Positions 10,826-25,300 of a stretch of 64,000 bases of DNA are shown in pieces. The translations under genes were made by a program, and so were the position numbers. The stretch covers positions 23,810,635 through 23,874,634 of the forward strand of contig JAJKFL010000005.1 in assembly GCA_021186555.1 (NCBI GenBank), written 5' to 3'. Each line of letters begins with the position of its first letter. Position 1 is the first letter of the stretch. The notes under the pieces are model-generated. The model was given only the letters and a program-made list of their open reading frames with translations. It was not told the DNA's origin and did no database searches. Source of the stretch: Reticulitermes speratus. Lineage: Eukaryota > Arthropoda > Insecta > Blattodea > Rhinotermitidae.

Positions 10826-13800
10826 TGCTTCGACACTATACTGATTAGGAAATTCCGGGTCACCTTTAATAAGGACATAACATTGATTCGTACATTTAGC
10901 ACACCAACGCAGTTTTATGCCGCTTCTTGGAACAGCTTGCGCTCTATCAACCTACTCCTACATGTTTCATCCGCTGGCCGTCAATATTTCGAGGAAATCT
11001 CTCCTGTGACTTTCGGAGTAAACATTATGAAGAGTCGCTGGTGCAAAGGATGAGGTCGAGACTACAGTTATAGCCTGAAACTGGCCTAAAAGGCAAACTC
11101 AACTGGTCCATGATAATGTTTGTGGCGTCATAACCCGGAAAACAGGCAACTTCGAGTCACCCCAGCAAGAACCTCAAATTTCACTCAACTGATCTAAATT
11201 TCGGCGAACTGTCTGCGTATAACGGCAGGCTAGAATATGCATACAAATAACGTAATTTACGAAGTCCTGCTTCTAGGAAGCTTGTGATCAAAACCAAGGC
11301 ACAAACTGCGTAATTAATTAACATTTTAAAACTGAACGCAGTAGCCGTACGGTGTAACCTTTCAAAGAGGGAAGAAAAGCACAGTCACGTAAAATGGACC
11401 AGGATTAAATCCCTAAGCCTGCGTTTTCCGAATAATATTGCGGTGCCCCAAATGTAAACTAAACCCGGTATGAAGTTGCCTCCAGTAAAAGGAAATTGCC
11501 TAAAGCTGAAACGGAAAGGAAAGGAAAAAGAATTTAGTAGACAGGATCAGCTTCACATTAACTATTTTATGTTCATGTGAATGTGTTTTTATTGACACAG
11601 AGAAATTTACCTGCCACAAATCGATCAGAAAGACTAATGTCGACAAAATAGGGCCTATACAGACATATTACGGCAATAACATAAAGGGAGTGTTTTTACT
11701 TCAAAGGAGTCCTCTCCACCTAAAGAGAAAAAAATGAAAGTTAAGTTCTAATGTTGCTTAGAAACAAATCCGTGCTACAGAAACTTTCTTGGCAAGTTGA
11801 TAGTAAATCAGCCGGTAAAGATATTTCGTGGTTTAACAGAAACTGGAGATGTCAGCATGTTTACAAAATCCCGCCGCAAAAACCTGTGTAGAGGTAATTA
11901 AATCCAGCTAACACCGATACATTCTATTCCTCCGGCATCTGTTTTTCATTGTTTTCAACATCCATTCTCTACCTAGGTTGCCTTCAACTCTACTCCTTGG
12001 GTTTTCCAATAAAGATTTAACACCATGGGTTCCAAAGTGTTCTACCCATCCGATATCATATTTTGTCACATTAAACATTTCATGTGACGAGTAAAAATTT
12101 ATAAGCCTCTCAATTTGTAATTTTCTGAAATTTTTTGTCCCTTTATTCCTCTCAGGCCCAGATTTCTTTTGAGTACCTACGAAATATGTTCCTATTTCCA
12201 TGTGAGAGGCTAATTGTTGTGTCCATATAAAATTTAAACTAAAGTTTCAAATTTGCATGATTTTATTTTTGTGTTTTAGAAGGGAAGTAGTTTCAGCATT
12301 GAATTCGTTATTCATTACCTAGTAAGTAACACATTGAAAGAATTCACCTTCTTAGGTTCTCACATGAATGTTAACGAAGTAAGTTTATTCATTTACATGA
12401 AATTTGCATATTGATGTGACATAAAAATATCCATACGTAGGCACTTTTAGAGTTTTCAGAATTATTTGGTTGGGTAATGAATATGCATGTATAAAATAAA
12501 GCCACGCATATTTATCTTCATGTTGATGTTCATTCTTTGAAAATACAAATTTTATTTGAGCCAAACTCTATCCTCTTCGCTATTCTTTTTTTCTAAACTT
12601 CCTTGCAGACTAGTTACAGTTGTCACTCTGTATTATCCATGAGCAGTGCTGGCTATACGTATAAATTTTATACATCGAAAGGAGCAAAGCAAGGCCTGAA
12701 CTGAGTAGGTTAGCTAAGAGTTAGCATTCTGACTTCTATCTGTCACTTATCCAACACACATGAAATTTTCCTTGCCTTCCATCAATCGGTGTAGGATAAA
12801 GTATACCTTCAGTCTCGAAATAGATGAGGGTCTAATGATCACAAATAATCTATTATGTAACCTAGAATAGAAATGGGTGATCCTTTCAATTACAGTGGTT
12901 AATATACCACCTAGTTTAACATAAGAAACACTGCACTTCCACAGCAGATTTAGTCCATCTATGAGTTTCGCACGATTTTCAGGATAAATAGCTTTCATTT
13001 CCGTAATCGTAATTAACCTCTAGCCTTTGTATTGGAGAAGCATCGCAAAGGTTACCTTCTTCTAGAATACGACGCCATGCATATTCTTTTGTGCGGGTTT
13101 ACCCTAAAGATGAAGGCAGTACTTTCCTACGAAAAAAATGTTACCCATTTTCCAAGCTAAACTTCACAACCCACAAAGTGTATCCCCATATTTTCCGTTG
13201 TTAAATCATGAGATGGAATTTACTGTAGGTGAGGCGGCAACTAGATTTTAAAGTATTAATAAGTGCAGATTAACTGCATGCTTTAAAAGTTCATATATAT
13301 TGGCTTTTGTTTTTTGTTTGTTTGTTAATTTATTTATGTTCCATTTAATAACGAAATTATATCGAGGAATTGCGCGTAATATAGAGAAAAGCGAAATAGA
13401 AAACAAGTGAAAGGAAGCGGCCATGACCTATTAAATTGGAGGTTATTACCCCTGTAACCGTCTGCAGGCACGGAGAAAAACCGCAAATAAATTATCCGGA
13501 TAGCCGACCTGTACGCTGAAAATTGAACCCGGGATCTCATAAACACTAAGGAAGGCTACAGAATCGACGGCGAAAAAAGGACGTTTGTTTTAATGGTGCA
13601 CTTTTGGTTTCTGCTAAATGAAAGCGAACTCAGAAAATAATTTATATATAATTTTATACCCAACACTAAATTTAGTGAGCCGAAACTCTTTTACATGAGC
13701 AGAACTGAGTAAGAAGTCAGCCAAGTTTGAACCACATAAACTTTTCGAGGATTTTATTAATTTTACTCCTACAATCATTAGATTTTGGCCAGACAAGATT

Positions 13801-14673
13801 TATGTGTTCTGTAAAATTTGTAGTAGTGTTTTATCTCGATTACAGTGATTGTGCACGCCAAAATATCTTTTGCAATCGCAATGTTCCAATTATATATTTT
13901 CTTGAAGAATTTAGCAAGTTGCATAATTTTCAAACATGTAAAACGCCACATGAATCCTTGTGATTTCATGGTAATTAAGCTACTGCTACTTATATATTAA
14001 CATGTCCTTCATTTTAATATTCTCATGGTATTAATAATATCAAAATCAAAAAACAGATATTTGTAATTGTTTAATATTTACACAGACTGCCTGGAAAATT
14101 GGCCAATTAATATGTGTGTGTGTATGTGTTCCGTCCACCTTCAAAAGTGTTTCTTCTGAATCCATAATATCTCTAATATTTTTCATGTTTTGCCAAACGT
14201 CTTTTCCTAAATTTCACGTGGTATTCACCGTACATTTAATACATTAATATTTAATACATACAATACTTTTAATTAGTCTTTTCCTAAAGTTTTCTCCAAC
14301 ATACGAGTAAGACTGTATGCACTTCTAGCACAACCTGTTCTATCGTACAAACAACATTTGTGCTAAACATAAACACCTCATTACGTAAGACAGCAGTCCA
14401 AAAGCACAGGTTTGCAATAAGGTGATCATCACAATAAGAATGTTTATTATGTAGGCAAGTAGAGGTGAAACGCCTTTCAAAAATCGTACCTTATTTTTCT
14501 TTATTACGCTAGTGAGGTTTGCTTTATTTAACGACGCTTTTCCAAACACATAAGTCAGACCTGTAGGGTTGTGGCGTAGAATTGGTCTACAGAGGAGAAA
14601 ACCACGAAAGCCTAACCCAGGACAGTTGGTAACCAGGCCGAGATTGTAATCGGATAGCTCCGGAAAGTATGTG

Positions 14674-14779
14674 CAAAATGATGGGTACATGATGCAGAAA
14701 GACTTAGTTATACTTAGTGGACTCCACAAAATGATGGGTACAAGATGCAGAACGACGTATTTATACTTAGTTGACTGCA
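14674..14779 (+). repeat. 53-bp tandem duplication
   Basis: Two adjacent units, each beginning CAAAATGATGGGTACA and ending near TATACTTAGT(G/T)GACT(C/G)CA, offset by 53 bp. They differ at a handful of positions. A third copy begins (CAAAG) but is not continued. Confidence 0.85.
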
Positions 14780-15273
14780 CAAAGTTATAACAGGAAGTAA
14801 GTTAATATTAACCTAACTTATCTCGTTATCAAAAACAGATTTATTGGTGCAGTGTACGTTAAAAATTCAGAATGTATAGCCAGAAGTACTCATCTAACCA
14901 CACTTCCCCTGCTCTAGGCTAATGCTGGCTTCTATGTTGGCAAATCAGAGCACAGGCGTACTCAGAATTTCTTTTTGTGATGGGAGGGCTAACCTAGAGG
15001 CTATATATAAGTTATGTTTCATTCTAAAACTATGTTATGAAAATAATGCCAAAATCTCCGAGTCGACATCTAGTTAGGTTACAAGGAAAATTAAAATTAA
15101 CTGAAAAAGAAAAGTTATCTATATATTCGTAAGATTTTATCATATTTTTCAATAGTCCAATGTACCAGTCATCAGCTGACTGCAGTCGCTAATTTTGGCT
15201 GAAGCGTAAATCACGTACAATCTTGATATCATCGTGCCTAACAAATCTGTTGTTTTTTTTAAATTTCGCTTTG

Positions 15274-15311
15274 GCGGGGAGGGGGGGGCTGCAACCCGGC
15301 AGCCCCCCCGC
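15274..15311 (+). repeat. GC-rich hairpin
   Basis: A G-run ending in GGGGCTGC faces GCAGCCCCCCCGCC across a 6-base loop (AACCCG). The G-run also has quadruplex potential. It is an isolated GC spike in AT-rich DNA. Confidence 0.8.
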
Positions 15312-16150
15312 CTTGGATGGGAGGGTAAATTAGAGCACTGTCAATACTATAAACACTTCAATGACTTTTCCACGCAATGGTGCATCAAACACATCCGCCT
15401 TAAAAACAGTCTAGACTCTCATACTGATGATTAAATCAGTATTAATACAGACGTCTGTCCTAAACCAGATTTAACTACTTACATTACACGAAATGTAGCA
15501 CATAAGTCTTACGAAAACTACAGTTTTGTCGTGCCTTACCTGTTCAGCCACACGTCTCTTTACACACAGCTAATAATGTACACCTATTGCAGAGGTCCAG
15601 GCCCTTCAAGGGCTGTAGCACCGCAGATGAATGAATGAATGAATAATGTACACTAGTTAAAAACAAACACAACGTTCTTCCCACATCAACAGTAAAAGGG
15701 TGACTGCACGTAGAAATAAGCGATAACCACAAAGCTCCTAAGCAAAGAGAACGAAAAGAATGACTAAGGCCTACCGCACCACGGGGAAAGGAGCATGCGA
15801 TATGCTACGTGGAAAGAAACAACTGAAGTACAATTTCCGCAACAAGTACTGGTACAGTAATGCCTCGGTAGAATGTGCCTCATTAAAATGTTTCGTTTAC
15901 AAAAGCTCTTCTGAGAATTATAATAAACAGTCGAACTGGAAACACGCGGGTACCCGTACCTGCCGCGTGAGGAGTTACAAAGAGCGAAGCATAACCGATC
16001 AGAAATAATGCTAAGGGGCCTGGACCCGGCACTGAGAGAAACCGAAGCGGCAGGCAGAATGGGGCAAGGCTCGAGCGCCATATTCCATATATCCATAGGA
16101 CTTATTTGTTTGGCCTCCATACAATCTATGCTGCTTTAGCTGAAACATGA

Positions 16151-16176
16151 CACGTGAAAGCTACGGCTTTCACGTG
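16151..16176 (+). other. Perfect 11-bp hairpin with UACG loop
   Basis: CACGTGAAAGC and GCTTTCACGTG are exact reverse complements around the loop TACG. On the plus strand this gives a C(UACG)G loop, one of the known extra-stable UNCG RNA tetraloops. The arms also contain CACGTG E-boxes. No transcript is known here. Confidence 0.8.
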
Positions 16177-16299
16177 CTTTATTAGACACTTTTATGAAAA
16201 TATTGAATTATTTATATGAACAATATCTGGAGGGTCTATGACAGAGCTAGGGCTAAACTAAAAGTGACGTAACACAGTAACAGCACATCTTTAGCAGCA

Positions 16300-16512
16300 G
16301 CCTGTAACATGATGACTCCCTGGAGCAGAGTCCTTCCTGAGAAGCTAACAGTTTCTCAGGTAGTCAAGAAATTCACCGCATTTTACGGAAACCGAATGTT
16401 CATTACCGCATTCACAAGCGCCTGCCACCTGTCCCTATCCTGAGCCAGATCAATCCAATCACTGCTTGCGTCGTCCCTGTACCAAAGGATCATCCAAGTC
16501 CGAGGCCTTGAG
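16300..16512 (-). mobile_element. LINE 3' end: ORF2 C-terminus plus 3' tail
   Basis: On the minus strand the frame reads AQDRDRWQALVNAVMN and then stops. The D-R-W-x-A-L-V-N-A-V-M-N pattern marks the extreme C-terminus of an insect non-LTR retrotransposon protein. The DNA after the stop, including CTTCTCAGGAAGGACTCTGC, recurs in a second copy at 40834-40960 on the plus strand. Both look like 5'-truncated LINE insertions. Confidence 0.65.
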
Positions 16513-17874
16513 AAATTATTCGTAACATCGTTAAGTTTTTAAGATGAGGAGTCATTAGCACCTCGCCCAAACCCCGAGATGGAGGAGCACCTCTTGCCGG
16601 CTGTCCGCGTTTCTTTATTTAATATATTTGCGTCTATCCGTCATATCTAGGGGCCCTTTCTCCATCCGCAACCTGAGGACGCGCCGTGCTGTGGTGACAG
16701 GGACCCACTTATCACGGGCCTATAACATGCACAGTCCTGCACATTTTGACTCAAAAGTTTCTACGCAGTAATAATATTAAAATTATAATTAAATTGCATT
16801 TTCTTTAATCAGTGTTACCTTGTGCTATAATGTAATTTAAATTTGTATGAATTTCAAGACTTCATACATAACATTTTAACAAACTGCATGTTTACACATG
16901 CTTTAGTTATTCTTTATTCGTTAATCAACTTTACAGACACTCCCCGATTTACGCAGTTTTAAATATTTAAAAAACTGAAATAACATTTGTGAAACGCGCC
17001 GAATTTTTTCTTACGGGCATGAAAGCATAATGAGACAAAGGTGGCGGAAGAATACTGCTGGGCTATAACACAGACGGCAGTGCGGTCATGCTGTGGCAGA
17101 TCAGGTTCCAGTGTGTTGGAATGGGATTTTAACTGGACTGCCTTGTATGTACATAGGTATACATGTATGTGCATAGGTATATAGCTGCACACATGCGTAC
17201 TCAATTCCGACTTGCGCGAAATTCAACTTCAGGACTTTCCGGAACGTAACGGTCATGTAAGCCGGAGACTGTCTGTAAATAGCCTACGTGCCAAAATGCC
17301 GGTGGAAATGTCGGCTTCGAGGGAGCAATTGGAGATAATACTTTCAGGGAAGACTGTGTACACCACAAATTACCAAAAACCCACGCCCTTTTTGCAGTAG
17401 AAACACTAACACATAAACCTACCTTTTCGCTACATGCTGGAAACTGCAGCCATGTCAGTTGTGCTCACTTTTACTTAAGTTGTACAAAATTTTCTTCAAT
17501 TTAATGGACTTCTATTTGTAATAAGTTATATACGTAGCTTTAGACTGGTATGTGAATTTAATGCTAGAACAAGTAATCATAGTATTCTATGTTGTGCGTT
17601 AAGGACATTTGATTTTGTGCATAATTAGCAAAGGTTACAGGCAAGTGGGCTTCATACTTGTCCAATATTGTAGGAGCTTCACAGCCCCCATTTTCCGCAG
17701 ACTCCGCTACAAATGGGTACCAGCAACCAACTCCAAGCATCACTCAGCACCGTATTTCGTACACTGTATGTAAATAAAATTATTTTTCTATGAATAAGCA
17801 CTGAAGGTTCACTGTGGTCTTACTCGTACATATAACGAAAAGTTGTCCCTGTGCTTAATTAATCACAACAACTT
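16513..17874. other. Intergenic DNA, nothing recognised
   Basis: Mixed composition, with TATG/TACATA-rich stretches around 17150-17190. No gene or clear repeat. Confidence 0.5.
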
Positions 17875-18118
17875 CAGTACGTATGGAGGAATGGATATAT
17901 AGCTCCATGCATTCTTAACCTCGGTACTGGATGGAAGGCGCTGGTCATCTTCACTCTCCGGCCACTTTACTGTGGCAGACATTGGATTGAAGGCTTGGTG
18001 GTCTCCAGAGCCGACCTGGACAAAGTAGAGATGAAGAGAATCCACACCCATCAGGGAATTGAACCCTCCGTCGTTCAGACCCCATTATAGCCAGTGTACT
18101 GACTTAGCTATGCCGGCT
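17875..18118 (-). repeat. SINE family B, copy 2
   Basis: Same block order as the copies at 32.4 and 56.1 kb, including ATATAGCTCCATGCATTCTT near the left end and a CTATGCCGGCTGA right end, which corresponds to the start of the tRNA-like head on the minus strand. B-box-like GGTTCAATTCC is present on the minus strand. Confidence 0.75.
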
Positions 18119-18801
18119 GAGGTGGGGTGTTAGGAGGTACTGATTATGTGGTGCAGGAAGGGAAGTGGGAGTCCGGTCACTGAAGTGTCTGTAACTTCTT
18201 CCAAACATCTGACCAGCAGCATTCCCATCTAACTTACTACACAATACTCCACAAATAATTTTGCTTCAGAAAGCAAAGGATGAAACATTACAAGTATGCA
18301 TTTCAACAATACACACACAAATGTGAATGGATTGTAAAATGTGTAATCAATTAGGGTTCTCTTACCGCTCCTTTTCTGAAGAGGAGAATATGTTTCTTTT
18401 CTTGCTATATATAACTTGTTTGCCAAACAAAGAGGATACAGCCTTATGGTGGGGACAAGTCAACATTCTTGTAAGGACTTACCAGCATCATCGCCACACA
18501 GTAAACAATCCACCCTCAAGTGGAGAGAAGCAAACTGCTGAAGAGTACTGCACTCAAAGTTATACATTCTCTCTACTGAAAATGAACGATAAAAGAGTCC
18601 ACATCAGAATGCCAGCTAAGAATAAAGTGTAAAAAGTAATATCATTTACAAAAATTTATCTTCTGATTTTAAGCATTTGGAACAAATATTACTCCTTTCA
18701 TGCAAGACCTTTCCCTATTTCCCCACATTGCCCCAGTAGACTTAGCTCTAAATAAGAAATCGGGAAATTATTCAAGAGAAGATGCATGATTTTATGTTAG
18801 C

Positions 18802-18807
18802 TTTATT
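18802..18807 (-). terminator. Candidate distal poly(A) signal AATAAA
   Basis: AATAAA on the minus strand, near the left end of the CpG-poor block. If that block is a 3' UTR of the receptor gene, this is a reasonable end point, about 12.7 kb past the stop. AATAAA is common by chance in AT-rich DNA. Confidence 0.2.
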
Positions 18808-21800
18808 GTGGTAAAATGAGACAGCAGAACAATGTAACTGATGTATATGTATTTAACGAATCCGTGGTGTGCAAGACCTGGTGTTATACTGGCAAGTATT
18901 CACGTAGAAATCAAACTACAACTCAGTAAACTCAATAACCCTAAACTCAAACTAAGTGCTGAAATGGCATTCTACAGGGAAGGATTAATGGCAGTGAATT
19001 TCCTGAAACAGACTGTGATAAGAACATGCATTATTGTGATATAAGAAAAAGGCACACAAGTATCCTTACTCTGGACAGTATTTGAATTTGTAAATCTTGT
19101 GTACACTTCCAAAGACTAGGTGCAACTTAAACAGTCCAACCACTTCTGGAATTTGCAGAACCAAATAAGTATGTAATAGATTTAAGAGTAAAAAGTGATT
19201 TACCAGTTGGTTGCCTCCAGAGAATGTCCTGTATTTTCTAGGTAAATTATCTGAAATAATGTACTGTAATGTGTAATGATAAAACTTGTGGATTAGAATA
19301 AGTGTAAATTACCAGGCTATTATAACTAAATATGAAACACATTAGAAAGAGAGGTATCATGGGTTTTAGGTCTGCTTCTATATCTACACATTACAAAGGC
19401 AAATACATGTTTTCAGTGAAACAAATCAGGTGATAATTTCAACATCATTGAAATAAAGAGACTATAAATACTAATCCTGTGGTATACATTAAATAACATA
19501 TCCTTATATAGACTGGTATGCTTTAATTAATATATTTTCATAATATTGTTGTTATTTTACATTATAATTACAGTGTAATATATTTATACCATTTTTATGA
19601 TTAACAACCTTTTCTCAAAATCTCTTATGGGGTAACACTATGAGCAATTGGATGATGAAACCTGAAAGACAGTATCATTACAGATATATGTACCATGCAA
19701 TCAGAATTGCAAATATTTGAACCTACAAACATCTACAGCAGAAGTATCCTAACAATAATTAAAGAAGCATTATAGTCAGATTATTCATAAGATAATGGCC
19801 ACGTGATATTCGTGTTATGAGACTGGTTTATGTATTAACACACATTCCAGAATAAAGTCGAGTTGAAGAGTCAAGTTTCACTTTGAAATTATTTGAATTT
19901 TATTTCTTGTTCTTATGTAATGAAGAATTAAATGGAACTCAAATAACAGGCATTTTTCTTTGCATATTTTATTCTTTTTTCATTTCTAATGAATAGTATA
20001 TGTATTAAGTATGTATATAATATAGACATTATATAAGTATCTCACCAACAGAGGTTCATTTATTTCCTGGTTGGTATTTATGTTTCATCTAGTATGTAAC
20101 AAGTCCACATTTTTGTGTTTAGTTTTAAATAATTTTAATATCATCTACATCAATAACAATGACAAACAGCATGTGTGATCATTCCTGGTGACACATTATT
20201 ATCATTAACTTACAGTAATATTACAGAGGGCTGATGTAAGGCATCAGCAACCTCAGCACCATGAACGTTTAAAATGAAGATTGTTAGATTGTCACAGAGA
20301 AACAGGTTATGTTGATTCTGGGAATTCATACATGTCTTCCAGTACAATCTGTACTGACAAATGCTTTAAGTTTCACAGTCACTAAATTTGTTATACTACA
20401 CAACTGTGAAATTTACTGTGCTATTTACTCGAAATATTTTCATTAATTATAACGTGTGAAAACCTACTTAAATTTTAAGACAGAAAGAAAATGCAGGGTT
20501 TAAATAAAATAATGTGCAGTTAAAACTGAATTTGGCAAAGTTAAAATAAATATGCTTGTAACTAGACAGTAATATATAACAAAAATAGTCATAAACGTTA
20601 ATTCAAATCTGGTTGAGAGCTGTGTGCATAATTTTCATTCATATAGAATTCTGACTATAGCACCTGTAACAAACTTATTATTTAGTGTCTAAGGTACAAG
20701 AGCATCTTCAGTGACATTTCCTTTGCAATGAGGACAACAAACAAGTTACATGATTTTGTAACTAATGATTTCAATAATATTACAAGAAAGGTTGAAATAA
20801 ACGTGAAAATAATTCAACAATTTTGTAAGCAAATTGCATGAATCTATAATGGTGACTAGATCTGTTCTATTAGGCATTCAATAGAACATTCTTATATGGA
20901 TTCTTCTGGATAGTTTTTTTCAAATATTTTGGGTATGTGAGTAGGTAATATGATTGATATGTTCCCATATTGTATTTCTTCTTTATAAATTAATATTTTG
21001 TTCCTATTTAACTGTTGTCAGTTTAATCAAAACAGTTCACAGTTCGTGTTGTTGTTTAAAGTTGTGCCTTCACATATTTCCCAACCAAACTAGTGTGCAT
21101 GTTTCTTGTTCACCCTTGCAGAGTATATGCCCTGGCCATCTCCAAATCCTCACTTAGAAAATTTTAATGGCACTGTATGTATAGTGCATAATATAAAGCT
21201 CCTCTTTAATTGATATCATTTTTCTGTAAAATATGTTTTAACATATCCTCCCATCTCCATCTTGGGCAACTGTTTTCATCTCAGAAGTTTTTCTAAAAAG
21301 TATCTTGTGCATGTTCCTTACTTCCCAGTCCCCTTTGACCTGCTAACAATTTTCAAGCAAGCCTTCTCAAGCTCTTTAATTTAAATACATGTATCAGGAA
21401 TAACAAGAAAGAAGTACAAATTATGAAGGTCCTCATAAAGGAATTTTCTTCATTTTCATATCATGTCCTTGCCCTTCAGTCTCCAAATATTTAAAAATAT
21501 TTGTAAGCATCTTCAAATTCATATCGACAAACGTCTTCATGCATGATCAACTGCGGGGGAATGGAGCAAAAATGAAAAGTTTACAAATAGCATCATTAAA
21601 GCAAACCAAATGTGTAAACTGAGGTGGGGATACCCCAAAACTTTTGTTCTCTCCAACATCTTTCGACCCAGCTGGGTCATCAACTAGGATTTGATAGAAA
21701 ATTACAAGTGGACGCACTGAAAGTTTACAAATATGTTCATGTAAGTACAATGTACAAATTCATTGAACATAAAATTATAAAATTATTATTAAAACATGGA

Positions 21801-22039
21801 GTTATTTCCTCATAATGTGTTAGAATCACATAAAGGGCTGTTCAAAATTGCTGCTTTTAAAGTAGATCAATGTAATTTATTGTATGTCTTGGTCAAGCTA
21901 TAACAAAATATAAGTCCCAGACCAACTGCCTAGTCATATGTACTATATTCCTATGATTATTGTGGTTTTTAAATTGAAATGTAGTGCTGCAGAAGGAGGG
22001 AGAAGATAGTTGTTCTGATCACATGAAAAGTGAAGAAGT

Positions 22040-22341
22040 ATTACATAGAATCAAGAGAGTCAAGAAAGAAAGAACATCCTACATACACTAAAACAAAGGA
22101 AGGCTACCTGGATTGGTCACATCTTGTGTAGGAAGTGCCTTCTAAAACATGTTATTACATGAAAGATAGAAGAAGAGATAGAAGGGAGGAAAAGAGGAAG
22201 AAGAAATATAAGCAGCTACTGGATGACCTTAAGGAAAAGAGAAGATACTGGAATCTGATAGAGGAAGAACTTGATCACACTGACTGGAGAACTTGCTTTG
22301 GAACAGGCTCGGGAACTCTTTCAAGGCAGACTACACAATGA
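22040..22341 (+). mobile_element. LINE ORF2 C-terminal remnant
   Basis: Two plus-strand frames together show the known insect LINE C-terminus: NILHTLKQRKATWIGHIL with CLLKHVI in the first part, and KQLLDDLKEKRRYWNL, EEELDHTDWRT and RQTT in the second. The first frame meets a TGA after HVIT, and the frame shifts within the following Arg/Lys/Glu-rich stretch. It is an old 5'-truncated copy. Its CpGs are mostly gone, matching its CpG-poor surroundings. Confidence 0.75.
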
Positions 22342-25300
22342 ATGAACTGGGAAAGTGAGTTAAAATATCCATGTTTTGAGACATAATTTCAAACCTATTC
22401 AATTGAATGTTTACATGGATGTTTGAACACAGTTCCTCAATAAATATAAGAATATAGTTCATCTGACTAGGCAACTGGTCTAGGACTGATAATTTGTTAT
22501 TATTTGATCCCAAAATACATTCTGTGAAGCTGATCTACTTTAGAAGCAGAAACAGCCCTTCCTATGATTTAACATATTATTACGACATTAGAGACACTGT
22601 TTTTAAACACGGTTTTTATAATTTTATTGTAAATTAATGTATATATCATTGTTACATTGTCACATTTGTAAACTTCTGGTGCTTCCAGTTGTACTTTTTT
22701 TTTAATGAAACTCCTACTTAATGGCCCAGGTGGGATGAAACATATTGGATGTAGAGTATAATCTCAGTGTACATATTTGGGTTGCTCACATAATAGCTAA
22801 ACCTGACACCGCAGAAACACAACACTACAAAATTTCGAAATACCTTTGACTTCTTCACTGGAGCCTGAGATGATGGAAACATACAGTCTTTAAAATATCA
22901 CACTTTTAACCTGTACTGATGCATGTGATTACCCATTAAGGTTTTGTTATTATTATAGCTTCAGATTTTTTAAAAGTAATCAATAATTTCGAAGTAACTT
23001 TAATTTTAAATTGAATTACTTGTATTGGGTGCATGTAATAAAACTAATTATTGTAAACCAAGATACATGTAAAATATTTTTTTTAAGATTGTGGCCTTAT
23101 GCGATGTGATACTGACAGTCCTCCAGAATGTCAGTGACCATTCACAGTTCTACATGGTGTAAGAACCCAGAAGATCCATCTACATCTTCACCTCCATAAA
23201 GGGAACTAAGACTCACATTTTTTTGCCTTGCAAAAGAATTGATTTAATTATGTTTCACGTACTGAGGCTGGTAAAAAGGTTAATTTTTTAAAGAATTATG
23301 TTAATTATTATCCACTGTAACTAGCAGTAATGCATAAATAGACTATACAGTGCAATTTTTAAAACGAATGTGAAATTTATGATTATGAATGTAAGAAGAC
23401 GATTATAAAATGTGGTTTAGAGAAGAAAAAATTTAATGTCCGCTTTGATTATTCTAGTTGTATTTGAAATATTATGTAATTCTGTGGTGTTGTATATGTA
23501 ACAAGTAAATAATTTTGTTACAAAGCATTTTAAAAACCACTGACAAATCATATATTAAACTAATTAAAACCATCTGATACAACATTTCTTAAAAATTAGT
23601 TTACCCTAATTAAAATCCTGATATTCTACATAATTTGACCTCATTTACATGCCATCTTCAGAGGACAGTTTTAGAGTGTGACAGATTTTAATGATATTGA
23701 ATGTAAAGAAACAGTGTATCAGATGGTTTTCACTATTTTAGTGTATGATTAATCCATGCAGTAATAAGTGTGCAGAAGTTTAAAATTATTTACAAATAAA
23801 GGACATAACTTTTTTGTTTCTGTATCAGCCAATATCTTCTGTCCAAATGGCATTTTTAATTCATAGTTACACCTGTCAGTACAATTGTAAAATACCCATG
23901 CAGACTGTATGAAACCCTGAGGTAATGATAATAACGGTCACTGTGCCATAAGAAGGGACTACACACCGCCTGGCCACTATTTGTCTTCTTTTTAAGAAAA
24001 GGAATTGTACTTCTTAGAGCGTTTTCACTTTTGTTCTGTCATTACATTTCCACACTTACACTCAGCACATGTCATGAAATCCTTTTGCATAGATATAACT
24101 GTAACTATGCTGAAGAGAAGAAAAGATTATTGAAAGTTTGCATAGTTCTCTCTTATCAACAGAAGGGTAATTCATGAAGATTTATACAAAGGTCTTTTTC
24201 AAAATGTAACAAAGATTTAATTGTTATTGCATATATAATTAGGCTATGTATTTATACATGCAACACTCCATTATATATTTTGATCACAAACATTTTCCAG
24301 TATTATTTAATTACTGATTAACATGTTCACAATGGGCAAACCTGTCATTTGTTCACACTGTAATTCTACATGAGGTTAATTAACCTACCATCGTGCCACT
24401 CCGCATCCCACAAATTGGTCAGTGCAAGCTTTAAAACATTCATCTCTCTGTTTATAGAATCGTGATGAAAAATCTGTTTCATCATGCATATAATTCAGTA
24501 TGAAAGTTGTACACAACTTCTGGAAGGTAAACATTTTAAATTATACCATTCTAGGTGAGTGAAATATAATGGCATGCCAGCTAGGCAAATGTTATAAAAC
24601 ATGTTCATACATGCAGAAATAAACATGAAATACAGCCCAACATGAACATGTTAATATTTTAAATGAAAACCATTACATGTACTTATTTTATATAAAAATT
24701 TAAGTTTGTCTTTTTGAAAATGAGACCTCAGTTACAAGACACATGTTACTTCTGTTTCATGCAACATTTCTTGATATAACTGAAAGCTGGTTATGTGCTT
24801 GGAGCTAGAACACTCCTACAATATACACATGCAACTGAGAATATGACAGTTGTCATGTACTACTTATGTTATCACTCAAACTGCACACAAGAAACGTTGC
24901 ACTGTATAAGTCAGAAGACTTGTAAACTTACAAAATTACATGGCTGGCATTTGTCCTGCTCCACAGTAGCACATGATGTTAATAAGACAATACTGGTACA
25001 ATCACAAAATTTACTTTGTATGCATTATTCATTTTTAACATGTACATTACAAGAATAATAAGCTGAAGCCCTATGGATTTAAATTGAATTTTACAATGCA
25101 AGTCTTGAGTTAAAATAAACACAAGGCCCCAATTTGCTGTTCACCTATCATACCCCTGTATCTGCTAGTGAAATGACTGCTAATAGGTAGGTTCCGCAGT
25201 CTTATTTTGCCAAAGCTTAGGTGTTGGTTACCTATTTAATTCTATTTATATACGTGCTAAGAAGTGGCAAAACTTTGCAACGTACCTGATTTTCCATACT

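Larger units (their letters stand above)
10826..16150. other. Intergenic DNA with small local repeats
   Basis: No gene is supported. A minus-strand frame of 146 codons (14340-14780) covers a 53-bp tandem duplication and a SINE-like block, and has no domain. A SINE-like block (GGAGAAAAACCGC, then GAACCCGGGATC) lies near 13460-13540. A GC-rich hairpin lies at 15274-15311. Confidence 0.5.

Noticed and set aside
10561-11053. Overlapping frames of 94-122 codons on both strands
   Set aside because: They cover SINE family B copy 1 and its flank; peptides from both strands of a repeat.
14340-14780. 146-codon minus-strand frame
   Set aside because: It spans a 53-bp tandem duplication and a SINE-like block. 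The peptide has no recognisable domain.
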